DNA of 64,000 bases from Lachnospira pectinoschiza (GCF_900103815.1 NZ_FNHZ01000003.1:186001-250000), one strand, 5' to 3'. Shown: positions 17,459-27,726, numbered from the stretch's first letter. The notes: a model not told the origin generated them from the letters alone. Program-made: numbers and translations.

Positions 17459-20400
17459 TTAATTTATCTTTTTTCTTTTTAGATAAATTAGGCTTGCGCT
17501 AAGCCCCATAATTACTAGCATTACAGCCATTTGTAAAAATAAATTATCCCCTGTATTTGAAGACTTACTAGTTGATGTATTAGAAGAATCTGTACTAGTA
17601 ACTGTATTATTAACTGTACTAGCATCTGCTAAAACAACTTCCTCATCTGCTGCAATCTCTCCTGTAGAAATTACATTAGGATCAACTACTGTTACTTTAA
17701 TCTGATCTATCTTAGCTCCATCAATACTAATTGCTGCAACGACTGCACTTCCTGTAGCATTAGCTGTTAATAAGCCATTATCTACAGATACCACATCGCT
17801 ATTAGATGAATACCATACGACATCTGTATTGTTTGCATTAGTTGGAAGTACATTGGCATAAACTGTCTTAGTATCCCCTAAGTTAAGTTCTAGACTTGTA
17901 AGTCCTGTAATAGAAATTGTGTTAGATTCTGATGAATCAGGATCAGAGGCTAAGTTTGTTGTATTAGTTGCTAAAAGAAGCTTAGAATCTGTAATTACCA
18001 CCGATTCAACGGAAGCTACTAAAGCACTTGCAAAGCTTTCAAAATTTACAAGACCATAGCCATAACTTGTATCATAGCCCTCAGCTCCTAAATCTGTACT
18101 TGTCTCTTTTAATAAATCCTTAAATTTATCTGTATCAATGCTATTATCCACTGACTTTGCAGCTACTGCCATTGCAGCAACAATTGGTGCTGCATAAGAA
18201 GAACCCGAACTTATCTCGCACTTCATTCTCTTACTAATTGCTAACTGATAAATATTAGTTCCCGGTGCCACTACATATACACTGTCATTAATCTTTGACT
18301 TAGCATTAATAGTTCCGTCCTCGTTGGTATAACCTACACCGACTACATTTTCAAAAGCCGCAGGATAAAGATATGTAGAATCCGCCTTATTACCTGCTGC
18401 TGCCACTAATATCACACCCTTATCTGCGGCATAATTAACAGCAGCTTCAAGGGCATTGATTTCTTCTTCGTTAGACTCAGTCTTTTCAAAACCGATACTC
18501 ATTGTAATTACATCTACATTATAAACATCCACAGCATCGTAAATTGCAGCTGTTACCTGACTAATATCAGAGGAACTACCAGAAACCTTTAAAGGCACAA
18601 TATCTGCCTCAGAAAGAATACCTGCTATACCCTTACCGTTATTAGAGCTGGCCTGTAAAATACCTACAACTGCTGTTCCATGGCCATTAGAATCCGTTGT
18701 AATATCTGTTCCATCCACATAATTGTGGCCTGTTAAAATGTGAGAATAGTCGATATCCTCGTGATTTGTGGTTAAACCTGAATCTATAACGGCAATTGTT
18801 GTATTAGCCCCTGTAATTTTCTTATTTCTAAAGGCATTCCACTGAATTGTCTTCATACAGTCATTCTGGAAACAATAGTAAATATCATTAGTTGCCACTG
18901 CATTACCAATAATAGTCTTAGCCGCTTCCTCTGTTAGATTACCGTCTTCATCAAAATAATTCTCTGTACTAGCTTCATCGCTATTAGTTTCAGAAGTCTC
19001 TGTATTTGCTTCCTCTGTGTCACCAGAAGTACCGTAATCTACAACATAAGCACCATTAGTTAAGCTAATAAGTGTCTCTTCTGCTGCCACTAGAGTTTCG
19101 TAATTTGTTACATAAGTTCTTGCATATGTTCCAAGCTGATTATAGGCAGCTCTTGCATTAGTTACTGCATCAGCACTTGCCTCAGTAATTGTGCCAAGGT
19201 CATCAATAGCGTTTACAACAGTCTTTGCCATACTTTGTGAAAGGGCATTAGCTGTTGCATTTTTAATACCATTAGAAGAAAGTGTGGCACCTGAAACCAC
19301 GTCTACGTCTGCGCTATTAGCCTCTACTATTGTGCTATAAAGAGCGCAAGCTAGATTATAAAAGGCCTTTGTATCATTTGCAGATACTTCTGAAACTGAC
19401 TTAATTACGCCATTCTCGATTTCTACAGAAACAGTGATTACACTGCTATAACCATTGGCGCTATCTACATAAGTTCCGTCTGCGTATGGCACCTTGCCAT
19501 CCTTAAGAATTGACTCTGTGCTTGTGCTTTCATGATAATTTGATGAAAGGACAATTGCATCTACCTTACCGTTATTCTTTAAATTAATGTTGCCATCACA
19601 AGTACTTGTGGCCTCACCTACAGCAATAGCCTCTCCTGTACTGCTAATAAAGAAACCATTAATATACTCACTATTCTCTCCACCATAATTAGCGGACCAG
19701 TTTACATTCATATCTGAATCATAGTTAATTATTATTGCATCATGAGCGCCATAGTTATCCCATGTATAACCCTTTTCTCTTATGTAATCTTCCTTTATAA
19801 CAGAATCTGTTGAGCCATATAGATATACTTCGTCACTATCTGAAACATAAATTCCTGTAAAACTTAATGTTCCATCAATTGTACCGATGTTATCTGCTGT
19901 AATAAGACTACCATCAGAGCTATATTTTGCATAAATTCCATCTTCTGTACCTACACAAGAAAAGCCCTCTTCTGAGCTAGCCTCAGCCTTTGTGTAGCCC
20001 ACTGCAATTATGCTATTGTCTGATAAAACCTCCACAGATTCATAAGCTCCAGTGTAGTAATCTGCTGCATCTTCTGGGGCTTCTGTTAAAGTTGAGCCTA
20101 CACTTCTTGTCCAAAGCTCGCTACCATCAGTGCCTGAGAATTTAACAATAGTTGCATTATATAAATTCTTTGCAAGCTGAACATCACCTACTGCAATAAT
20201 GTCACCGTTGCTATCCTCAGTAATTCCAAAGAACTTGCTACGCTTAAGATTAGCTGTTTCAATGCCCATTGAAATACCTGCATTACTTACGCTACACCAT
20301 TGTGCTTCACGGTTAGCGTTATATTTTACAACAATGGCCTCTGAAGAGCTGATATTTTTCTTATCCTTCCAAAGATTTGCTGTAAGACTTGCTGAGTAAC

Positions 20401-20977
20401 CAGCTAGAGCAAAACCGCCATCACTTGTAGCTACAACTGATGTAGCATAATCGCCGCCTTTTCCACCAAGAAAGATCTCCTGATAGTCTTCTGGATTTTC
20501 TGGATTAATAAGACATATATACATGGCCATATCTGCTGTTGTTTGTCCTTCACACATAGCCTTTGTCTGACCAACACAAACTATTGTGCCATCATTTAAT
20601 ACGTCTACATCAAAAAAGATATCTGTACTTGTAGTACCGAAATTTTTGGACCATTCAACCTCCTGATCTGCATTGTACTTAACTACAATTGCATCATTTG
20701 AGGAAGTTGTGCCAAGATGTGACCAAGCAGGTGATTCTGAACTTGAAAGGGAATAACCCGCTACAACAAATCCTCCATCATTAGTTGCTGCGACTCCCTT
20801 ATAGGAATCATCTTTTTCTCCACCGTAATTCATTGACGATTCAAAACTAATCGCCTCTTTAGTACTAACATTTTCATTTGCGCTAACTAGGCTTAAATTG
20901 CTAGTTAATGTTGTTGTAAAAAGCACTAAAGCTGAAAATGCACTTAAGAACTTTTTAAAACACCCTAAATTCTTCAT
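17459..20977 (-). CDS. Surface subtilisin-like protease with FMN-binding (flavinylation) domain
   Basis: The 1172-residue protein starts with a signal peptide (ending near residue 33). About residues 45-490 hold repeats of the form DGGFVVAGYS / DGTIVCVGQT / YNADQEVEWS, which look like a beta-propeller. Residues about 497-585 match the FMN-binding domain, ending in DVDVVSGATLSSNGI, where DxxSGAT is the pattern recognised by the flavin transferase ApbE. A subtilase domain follows, with Asp in AVIDSGL (about 729), His in SNGHGTAV (about 766), Asn in AAAGNKAD and Ser in SGSSYAAP (about 927). A Big_2-like Ig domain, a Ser/Thr-rich stretch with SNTGDN, a membrane helix and KRKK end the protein, suggesting a wall or membrane anchor. 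Catalytic residues look intact. The combination of flavin and protease domains is unusual. Confidence 0.82.
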   Translation of the reverse strand: MKNLGCFKKFLSAFSALVLFTTTLTSNLSLVSANENVSTKEAISFESSMNYGGEKDDSYKGVAATNDGGFVVAGYSLSSSESPAWSHLGTTSSNDAIVVKYNADQEVEWSKNFGTTSTDIFFDVDVLNDGTIVCVGQTKAMCEGQTTADMAMYICLINPENPEDYQEIFLGGKGGDYATSVVATSDGGFALAGYSASLTANLWKDKKNISSSEAIVVKYNANREAQWCSVSNAGISMGIETANLKRSKFFGITEDSNGDIIAVGDVQLAKNLYNATIVKFSGTDGSELWTRSVGSTLTEAPEDAADYYTGAYESVEVLSDNSIIAVGYTKAEASSEEGFSCVGTEDGIYAKYSSDGSLITADNIGTIDGTLSFTGIYVSDSDEVYLYGSTDSVIKEDYIREKGYTWDNYGAHDAIIINYDSDMNVNWSANYGGENSEYINGFFISSTGEAIAVGEATSTCDGNINLKNNGKVDAIVLSSNYHESTSTESILKDGKVPYADGTYVDSANGYSSVITVSVEIENGVIKSVSEVSANDTKAFYNLACALYSTIVEANSADVDVVSGATLSSNGIKNATANALSQSMAKTVVNAIDDLGTITEASADAVTNARAAYNQLGTYARTYVTNYETLVAAEETLISLTNGAYVVDYGTSGDTEEANTETSETNSDEASTENYFDEDGNLTEEAAKTIIGNAVATNDIYYCFQNDCMKTIQWNAFRNKKITGANTTIAVIDSGLTTNHEDIDYSHILTGHNYVDGTDITTDSNGHGTAVVGILQASSNNGKGIAGILSEADIVPLKVSGSSSDISQVTAAIYDAVDVYNVDVITMSIGFEKTESNEEEINALEAAVNYAADKGVILVAAAGNKADSTYLYPAAFENVVGVGYTNEDGTINAKSKINDSVYVVAPGTNIYQLAISKRMKCEISSGSSYAAPIVAAMAVAAKSVDNSIDTDKFKDLLKETSTDLGAEGYDTSYGYGLVNFESFASALVASVESVVITDSKLLLATNTTNLASDPDSSESNTISITGLTSLELNLGDTKTVYANVLPTNANNTDVVWYSSNSDVVSVDNGLLTANATGSAVVAAISIDGAKIDQIKVTVVDPNVISTGEIAADEEVVLADASTVNNTVTSTDSSNTSTSKSSNTGDNLFLQMAVMLVIMGLSASLIYLKRKKIN

Positions 20978-21054
20978 TGTCTGTATCCTCCCATTTTTTT
21001 GTTAGACCTGTAGAGTTTATCATCTAAAAGTCATTCTTAAAAACAAAAAAATAG

Positions 21055-21085
21055 GAGGAAACTCCTGTATTTAAGGCGTTTCCTC
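21055..21085 (-). terminator. Rho-independent terminator after the PadR gene
   Basis: The stem GAGGAAAC/GTTTCCTC has a 15-nt loop, and the minus strand continues into CTATTTTTTTG. It lies between the PadR stop and the subtilase start. Confidence 0.75.
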
Positions 21086-21123
21086 ACTTATCTTAGTTTT
21101 TGATAATTTTTATCAATTTAAAA

Positions 21124-21459
21124 TTATAGAATATTATTGACATTCGTATAAAATTCAGTCCACAAATTCTTTAGTTCATCTAGAACTACTAAACCTGGCA
21201 TTGTTATTGAATAATACTTTCTGCTAATTTCTCTTTCCTTTGGTTGTGTCCACTTTGCTACCACAAGACCTTCGTCTTCAAGTCTATATAGTATTGGATA
21301 TAAAGTGCCTTCCTTTACGCTAAACATTCCGTTACTACGCTCTTTCATCTCTGTAAGAAGTTCATAACCATATTTCTCTTTTTCGCTTAGTAATTGAAGC
21401 ACAAGTATTTCAAAAACACCCTTCTTTAACTGTCTCTCATACTTCTTGTTAACTGCCAT
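21124..21459 (-). CDS. PadR-family transcriptional regulator
   Basis: The 111-residue protein has the PadR winged helix: KGVFEILVLQLLSEKEKYGY, LTEMKERSNGMFSVKEGTLY and PILYRLEDEGLV, then the wing RKYYSIT. PadR proteins typically repress exporters or membrane-stress genes. It lies 14 nt downstream of the pyrophosphatase-like/Nudix gene and is probably cotranscribed with it. The target is unknown; no transporter is directly adjacent. Confidence 0.87.
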   Translation of the reverse strand: MAVNKKYERQLKKGVFEILVLQLLSEKEKYGYELLTEMKERSNGMFSVKEGTLYPILYRLEDEGLVVAKWTQPKEREISRKYYSITMPGLVVLDELKNLWTEFYTNVNNIL

Positions 21460-21473
21460 CTCTACCTCTAATT

Positions 21474-22337
21474 CTAAATATATTCATGAACCTTTTCATT
21501 AATTAGTTCTTTAAATCTGCCATATCTTTTCTGTTCTGATGGTACAAATCTTTCTGATTCCACCATCTCAATAAATTCTTCATAAGGTATAAACTTATAG
21601 TCCATAGTTTCTCCAAGTTGAAGTTTAATCTTGGTTTCTGATTCAATCAAATTAATGTAACTATGGTAAATCACATGCTTTCTTGCATCTGAAAATTCAT
21701 ATAGAGGAATTAAGTCTTCTGGCGCTACTTTAATGCCAGTTTCCTCTAAAAGTTCACGAGCTGCTCCCTGTCTTGCAGTTTCACCCTTAAGGATTGAACC
21801 TCCCGTAACTTCCCATTTAAGGGGATAAGTCTTATTACGAGAACGCTGGGTAACTAAGATCTTACCTTCGTCCTTCGTAATCGTGTAAACCATTACTACT
21901 ACATGATAAACTCCCTCTGGTAGTGATTTCGCCTGACTTCTTTTAACATCAAGGCCAAGTCTGTGTTCATCACAATCGTATCCATCCCAGATTTCATCAT
22001 CAATAACCTCTACAAAACCATCGTAATACTGCTCGCTAAAATATATCATTTCTTCAAGCTGCTGTCTTGTATAATGGATATTCTCTGGAACTACGAGCCA
22101 AACTGAGTTTGCATCATCCTTTCTTCTTGCCACTGCGGTCAAAACTCCTGTAAATTCATCAAGTGGTACATCCACGCCTAATACATAGGCCTCCTGTCTA
22201 GAAAATTCACCATTTTGCCCTATCTCACAATCTCTTTCTACGTACCCGCAATTAATAGGGTACACTATCGAGGGGTTGTCTTCGTCTGTACTGCCCAAGG
22301 GATGATCAATCTTAACAGTAACTGTTTCTTCTCTCAT
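21474..22337 (-). CDS. Fusion of inorganic-pyrophosphatase-like domain and Nudix hydrolase
   Basis: Residues 1-110 (VTVKIDHPLGS, YPINCGYVERD, AYVLGVDVPLDEFTGVLTAV, VWLVVPENI) resemble the short pyrophosphatase-like proteins of Clostridia, in which similar strands occur as a separate gene. Residues about 140-287 are a Nudix domain with a complete Nudix box, GGSILKGETARQGAARELLE followed by ETGI. The Nudix half would hydrolyse a nucleoside diphosphate derivative. The N-terminal half lacks the full acidic metal cluster of real pyrophosphatases as far as I can see, so its activity is doubtful. The fusion could link two steps of phosphate-bond housekeeping, but this is inference. Confidence 0.72.
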   Translation of the reverse strand: MREETVTVKIDHPLGSTDEDNPSIVYPINCGYVERDCEIGQNGEFSRQEAYVLGVDVPLDEFTGVLTAVARRKDDANSVWLVVPENIHYTRQQLEEMIYFSEQYYDGFVEVIDDEIWDGYDCDEHRLGLDVKRSQAKSLPEGVYHVVVMVYTITKDEGKILVTQRSRNKTYPLKWEVTGGSILKGETARQGAARELLEETGIKVAPEDLIPLYEFSDARKHVIYHSYINLIESETKIKLQLGETMDYKFIPYEEFIEMVESERFVPSEQKRYGRFKELINEKVHEYI

Positions 22338-22420
22338 AATACCTCATTTCATATAACTTTTTAATTGCGCCAAAGGCGTCTCATGTGTTAAATATACACC
22401 AATATATTCCCAATCGCAAC

Positions 22421-23980
22421 TTAGAACAATGGAGAAATTAATCTAATTAAACACTGCCAAAGTGTTAAGTGCTGATGCTTATAGTCAGAGTACTTATCCG
22501 TTACATCCACTGATTTTTCAAATATTTCCTCAAAGTTTTCTCTAACACTTATTGCTGTATCTTTATCGTAAATAAGAGTACCATTTTCAAAATGATGATA
22601 AAGACTTCTAAAATCCATGTTAATTGTATTAACTGCTGAAATCTCATCATCGCAGGCCCACTGCTTAGCATGCATAAAACCTGGTGTATATTCATAAATT
22701 CTAACCCCGTGCTTTACAAGGCCAGGATAATATGAACGTGTCATTGAATAGGTGAGCTTCTTATCTGGTATTCCTGGAGTTACAATTCTTACATCTACCC
22801 CGCGTCTTGCGGCAAGTGTAAGTTCTCTTCTCATCTCATCAGTTATTAAAAGATAAGGTGTAGTGATATAGACATAGTCCTTGGCATTCTTAACGATATT
22901 AAGATATACATTTTCACCAACCCTATCAGCCCCAAGGGGACTATCTGCATAAGGGCAAACGAAAGCCTTGCTATCTCTTACCAAATATTCCACCGGCGAA
23001 TAGTCTATATCCACATACTTACTAATATCTTCATCGGTCTTTTTAATAGCATTCCACATAGATAGGAAAATAATTGTGTAATTATGTACAGCCTTACCAA
23101 CTACCTTGATTCCTGTGTCATACCATTCCCCGTAAGGGTGAGTTATATTAAAGTACTCATCAGCAAGATTATAGCCACCAGTTACGGCATAAAGGCCGTC
23201 AACTACGGTAATCTTTCTGTGGTCACGATTATTCATAAACATGTTAAAGACTGCGCTAACTGGATTAAAGACTCGACAGTCAATGCCCTTTTCTCGCATC
23301 TCTTTAATAAAGTCCTTATTTAAGAAAAATATACTGCCAACGTCATCGTAAAAGAGACGAACCTCTACTCCTGCTGCAGCTTTTCTTATAAGTACATCCT
23401 TAATTCGACCAAAGCTTGTGGCATCTTCAATGGCGTGATATTCCATGAAAATGAACTTCTTTGCAAGCTCTAGTGTGGATATCAAGCTTTCTAGCCCATC
23501 TTCTGAACAGCCGTGATATTCAATGGCTGTCTTATTATGAACTGGGAAAGCCATGTGATTATAAAGATACTTAAATTCATTAGAAATGCCCTTATCCTTT
23601 TGTTCAAGCTCTTTTGCCACAGGCTCATCCTGAACCATGAAGGGGTCAATTTCATCTACCATACTTTCAAATCTAATTCTTGCTTTCTTAGTAATTACGG
23701 ATCTTCCATAGAGAAAATAAAGCGGAACACCCATAACAGGCAAGCTTAACATAACTATTATCCAAGGGGAACGCATTGAAGCATTGCTTGTCTTTACATG
23801 CATCTTAAGCACAATAAAAATCGCTATAATTGTAAAAACTAAATTGATACTTGCCGCATAATTAAATACCATAAGTACTAAAGTCTCTGTCCAAACAATC
23901 TGTAAAACAAACATAAGGGCAGCCATAATCAGACGTCCAGCACTATTCTTTGCGGAAGTTTTCTTTTCTGTACGCATCAT
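22421..23980 (-). CDS. cls: Cardiolipin synthase (phospholipase D family)
   Basis: The 519-residue protein has two N-terminal membrane helices (about residues 12-60) followed by WIIVMLSLPVMGVPLYFLYG, typical of bacterial Cls. Two HKD motifs carry the active site: HRKITVVDG and HAKQWACDD (HxKx4D). It joins phosphatidylglycerol units to form cardiolipin at the membrane. AAAGGA lies upstream of the start; ATGs at 23980 and 23977 are equally possible. It appears to be a separate unit, with only a weak GCGCC hairpin downstream. Confidence 0.92.
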   Translation of the reverse strand: MMRTEKKTSAKNSAGRLIMAALMFVLQIVWTETLVLMVFNYAASINLVFTIIAIFIVLKMHVKTSNASMRSPWIIVMLSLPVMGVPLYFLYGRSVITKKARIRFESMVDEIDPFMVQDEPVAKELEQKDKGISNEFKYLYNHMAFPVHNKTAIEYHGCSEDGLESLISTLELAKKFIFMEYHAIEDATSFGRIKDVLIRKAAAGVEVRLFYDDVGSIFFLNKDFIKEMREKGIDCRVFNPVSAVFNMFMNNRDHRKITVVDGLYAVTGGYNLADEYFNITHPYGEWYDTGIKVVGKAVHNYTIIFLSMWNAIKKTDEDISKYVDIDYSPVEYLVRDSKAFVCPYADSPLGADRVGENVYLNIVKNAKDYVYITTPYLLITDEMRRELTLAARRGVDVRIVTPGIPDKKLTYSMTRSYYPGLVKHGVRIYEYTPGFMHAKQWACDDEISAVNTINMDFRSLYHHFENGTLIYDKDTAISVRENFEEIFEKSVDVTDKYSDYKHQHLTLWQCLIRLISPLF

Positions 23981-24099
23981 TACTCAGTATTCCTTTTATT
24001 TAAATTCAATAACTTATCACATCAAAAAATTACATCAATATTATTATATACCATATTCTAAAAACTGCCTATAATCACAATCTTAATATATTATTAAAT

Positions 24100-25947
24100 C
24101 TAAATTTCCTGACCTGCAAACTGAGTCATATAAAGCTCGTAATAACGTCCCTTTGCCTTGAGTAATTCCTTATGATTGCCTATTTCTACGATTTTTCCCT
24201 GATCCATAACCACAATTTTATCAGCATCTTGAATGGTTGATAGTCTATGAGCAATAATAAGGCTGGTTCTATCCTTCATAAGATTAACCATGGCATCCTG
24301 AATTCTCTTCTCTGTTCTTGTATCTACAGAAGAAGTGGCCTCATCTAATATAAGAATCTTTGGCTTTGCAAGAAAAGCTCTAGCAATACTTAAGAGCTGT
24401 CTTTGTCCTTGGGAAATATTTTGTCCTTCCTTAGCTAATCTAAAGTCGTATTTATTCTTAAAATGATTTATCATGTTCTTACAATGACTATGTTTTGCAG
24501 CCTCTTCCACCTCTAAATCTGTAGCCTCTAAATTAGAGTACTTAAGATTATTCTTAACAGTATCTGCAAAAAGCACTGTATCTTGCAAAACTATGGCTGT
24601 ATTCTTTCTTAGATTATTACAGTCAATGTCCTTTATATTCACACCATCAATTAAAATCTCGCCACTATCTATATCGTAAAAACGCATTAATAGATTTACC
24701 ACAGTTGTCTTACCACTACCTGTAGAACCAACTAGTGCCACCTTTTCTCCTGCCTTAACCTCTAAGTTAAAGTCATATAAAACCTGCTTTTCTGGCACAT
24801 AAGAAAAGTTTACATTTTTAAAGCTAATAAGTCCCTTTGAAGAATCCATAAGCTTAGTTCCTGACTTATCTTCCTTTGGCTCATCCATTATGGCAAATAC
24901 ACGCTCAGCACCAGCAATGGCTGTCTGAATCTGGCCGTAAATGTTAGCAAGCTCATCAATAGGTCTACCAAACTGCTTAGCATAGACAATAAAGGCAGAG
25001 ATTACGCCAACGGAAATCACTCCATTTATGGCAAAATATCCACCAAAGGCCGCAATAATTACAAAACCAATGTTATTAATGACATTCATAATAGGTCCCA
25101 TGGAACTTCCTAAAACCTCTGCCACAATACCAACTCTTGTAAGATTATTTGATGTATTGGCAAATTCCTTTAAAACCTCTTCCTGTCTATTATAGGCCGT
25201 TACTGTCTTGTAGCCTGTAATCATCTCTTCAACAGTACCATTTAGACTACCAAGTAAGACCTGTCTTTTCATGTAAAACTTTCTCATGGCCTTTGATAAA
25301 TACTTAGTGGCAAGCAAAGTAAGAATTACTGTGATTATGGAAAATGCAGCAAGCTTCGGACATAAGTAGATCATCATAAGGGCTGTGCCTATAATTGTAA
25401 GGATACCGGAAAATAGTGATGATAAACTCTGGGAAATAGTTGTAGATACATTTTCCACATCATTAGTCATTCTACTCATAATGTCACCGTGAGAGTGGGC
25501 ATCTAAGTACTTTATTGGTAGGTTTACGATACAATCAAACAAATCCTCTCTTAGTCTCTTTACAATCCTTTGGCTAAGCTTGGCGCTAAGTCTAGTTTGT
25601 ACAAAACTAAAGAGGCTATAAATTCCATAGGTAATTAGCATAACAACAAGGATTGGTCCTACTGCCTTGTAGTTTCCATCTGTAATACTATCAATAGCAT
25701 TACTTTGAAGCTTTGGGGCATAGACACTGGCAATTACAACGATTAATACCGCAAGTAAAAGTAAAGCCACAGTATTTAACTCTTTTTTAAAGTAATTCAC
25801 TAGTCTTTTTAGGGTAACTCCTGCGTTTTGAGCCTTCTCAACCACTGCTCCTCTATTTCTAGGGCCCTTGCCGCCCATCATATTATTGTAGTTTTTCATA
25901 TCTGCCTGTTTTGAAAGGTTTGATGTATTATTCTGCAATCTGGCCAC
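24100..25947 (-). CDS. Heterodimeric ABC exporter, second subunit
   Basis: The 615-residue half-transporter has about 40 polar residues, six membrane segments (about residues 58-330) and an ATPase domain with Walker A GSTGSGKTTVVN, signature NISQGQRQLL, Walker B ILILDEATSSVD and switch His in IIAHRLST. The catalytic Glu after Walker B is present. It overlaps the upstream subunit gene by 20 nt, typical of MdlAB/YheIH-like pairs. The start is uncertain: GTG at 25947 abuts the GGGGG ribosome site, whereas TTG at 25938 has better spacing. Substrates of this family are diverse (drugs, lipids, peptides). Confidence 0.9.
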   Translation of the reverse strand: MARLQNNTSNLSKQADMKNYNNMMGGKGPRNRGAVVEKAQNAGVTLKRLVNYFKKELNTVALLLLAVLIVVIASVYAPKLQSNAIDSITDGNYKAVGPILVVMLITYGIYSLFSFVQTRLSAKLSQRIVKRLREDLFDCIVNLPIKYLDAHSHGDIMSRMTNDVENVSTTISQSLSSLFSGILTIIGTALMMIYLCPKLAAFSIITVILTLLATKYLSKAMRKFYMKRQVLLGSLNGTVEEMITGYKTVTAYNRQEEVLKEFANTSNNLTRVGIVAEVLGSSMGPIMNVINNIGFVIIAAFGGYFAINGVISVGVISAFIVYAKQFGRPIDELANIYGQIQTAIAGAERVFAIMDEPKEDKSGTKLMDSSKGLISFKNVNFSYVPEKQVLYDFNLEVKAGEKVALVGSTGSGKTTVVNLLMRFYDIDSGEILIDGVNIKDIDCNNLRKNTAIVLQDTVLFADTVKNNLKYSNLEATDLEVEEAAKHSHCKNMINHFKNKYDFRLAKEGQNISQGQRQLLSIARAFLAKPKILILDEATSSVDTRTEKRIQDAMVNLMKDRTSLIIAHRLSTIQDADKIVVMDQGKIVEIGNHKELLKAKGRYYELYMTQFAGQEI

Positions 25948-27703
25948 CCCCTAACTGTGAATTATAGATATCCTGATAAATTGGGCTTATCTTTAGCAAT
26001 TCTTCGTGACTTCCCACAGCTGATAACTTGCCCTCATCTATAATTACGATTCTATCTGCATCCTTAACAGATGCGATTCTTTGAGCCACAATAATCTTAG
26101 TAGTATTAGGATATTCTTCCTTTAAGGCCTTGTATAGATTAGCCTCTGTCTTTAAATCAAGAGCTGAGCTAGCATCATCAAATATAAGGATATCAGCCCC
26201 CTTAATTACAGCTCTAGCAATAGCTAGTCTTTGCTTCTGGCCACCAGAAAGACTTGTACCCCCTTGAGTTACTACTGTGCCAATTCCTTCTGGCTTATTC
26301 TCTATAAACTCAAGAGCCTGTGCCATCTTAGCAGCATGCATAACCTTGTCATAGTCTGCATCTTTCTTACCCCAAGAAATATTTTCTCTTATAGTCTCAC
26401 TAAAGATTTCGCTTTTTTGAAGGGCAATAGCAATCTTATCTCTTAAAGCCTTTAGCTTGTAGTCTCTAACATCCACGCCATCAATTAGCACCCTTCCTGA
26501 ACTTACATCATAAAATCTAGGAATTAAATTCACCAAGCTAGACTTACCACAACCTGTCTCCCCAAGGATTCCAATGGTTTCTCCCGGCCTTATATGTAAA
26601 CTAAAGTCCTTGATAATTAAATCCTCTTTTTGTGTAGGATAGGCAAAAGATACATTTTCAAAAATAATATCACCAGGCTTCTTATCCCTCTCTTCGTCTC
26701 TTACACTTCCGTCGTCTCCCTTAAACCCTTCAAAGTCTCCATCCTTAATTTCTGGAAGGCAGTTTAGCACCTCCAAAATTCTCTTTCCAGATGCCATACC
26801 ACGAGATGCATTTTGGAAAATCATGTTCATACGCATAACTGCATTAAGAACCTGTGATGCGTAAGTGATGGCCGCCATAACCTCCCCCGGTGTGACGCTG
26901 CCATTCATAACATTAATCTGGCCCACCTTAATAATGGCAACCACTGAAAAGTTAAGAATCACGTTCATAATAGGAGTCATGTAAGAAAGAAGTAAGAGTA
27001 CGTCAAGCTGGGTATTTACTAATTCATCGTTGGATTTTCCAAATCTCTTCTTTTCGTAATCCTCTCTAACATAAGCCTTTACAACTCTAGAGCCTGCTAC
27101 ATTTTCCTGCATAACGTTATTTAAGTTGTCTAGTTTTTTTTGAAGAATTGTGAACTTAGGATTGGCCTTAGCAATAAAATAAATAACACAAATCAAAATT
27201 AGTGGTAGAGAAATTGCTATAACTGCACCAAAGCTTAGGTTTAGACTGAGCATGCAAAAAAGGCCGCCAATAAAGAGAATGAAGGTTCTAACAAAACCTC
27301 GAAGGGCCATCTGCACGAAATTTTGCACCTGAGTTACATCATTAGTAACCCTTGTAATTAGAGAACCTGTGGAGAATTCATCTGTCTGTGAAAATGAAAA
27401 GCTCATTATACGACTAAACAAATCCTTTCTTACATCATTGCCGAAATTCTGACCTGCGATATTGGCAAAAATTCCGGACATAATGCCACAAACACCACCA
27501 ATAAACACAAAGAAAATCATCATAAGACCCAGTCTAATAACTAGTCCAAGGTCACCAACACCGTTATTTGAAAGGCCAAGAACACCTTCATCTACAATTT
27601 TACTCATAAGTCTTGGCTGTAAGAGGTCCATACTGGCCTCCCCAATCATAAATAGTGGGGCTAGAACTGCTGCCCACCAGTATTTTTTTATGTACTTAAT
27701 CAT
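25928..27703 (-). CDS. Heterodimeric ABC exporter, first subunit (degenerate Walker B)
   Basis: Six membrane segments (about residues 10-300) are followed by an ATPase domain with Walker A GETGCGKSSLVN, signature SLSGGQKQRLAIARAV and Walker B ILIFDDASSALD. The residue after the Walker B Asp is Asp rather than the catalytic Glu, the mark of the degenerate site in heterodimeric ABC exporters. The partner gene downstream keeps Glu. I chose the ATG at 27703, which follows GGGGGAGG by a normal spacing. The pair works at the cytoplasmic membrane; the substrate is unknown. Confidence 0.91.
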   Translation of the reverse strand: MIKYIKKYWWAAVLAPLFMIGEASMDLLQPRLMSKIVDEGVLGLSNNGVGDLGLVIRLGLMMIFFVFIGGVCGIMSGIFANIAGQNFGNDVRKDLFSRIMSFSFSQTDEFSTGSLITRVTNDVTQVQNFVQMALRGFVRTFILFIGGLFCMLSLNLSFGAVIAISLPLILICVIYFIAKANPKFTILQKKLDNLNNVMQENVAGSRVVKAYVREDYEKKRFGKSNDELVNTQLDVLLLLSYMTPIMNVILNFSVVAIIKVGQINVMNGSVTPGEVMAAITYASQVLNAVMRMNMIFQNASRGMASGKRILEVLNCLPEIKDGDFEGFKGDDGSVRDEERDKKPGDIIFENVSFAYPTQKEDLIIKDFSLHIRPGETIGILGETGCGKSSLVNLIPRFYDVSSGRVLIDGVDVRDYKLKALRDKIAIALQKSEIFSETIRENISWGKKDADYDKVMHAAKMAQALEFIENKPEGIGTVVTQGGTSLSGGQKQRLAIARAVIKGADILIFDDASSALDLKTEANLYKALKEEYPNTTKIIVAQRIASVKDADRIVIIDEGKLSAVGSHEELLKISPIYQDIYNSQLGGGQIAE

Positions 27704-27726
27704 ATAAGCCTCCCCCATATATTTCT

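Noticed and set aside
22367..22385. Terminator after cardiolipin synthase
   Set aside because: The ACGCC/GGCGC stem is only about 5 bp and followed by AATTAAAAAG rather than a T-run on the minus strand; too weak to list.
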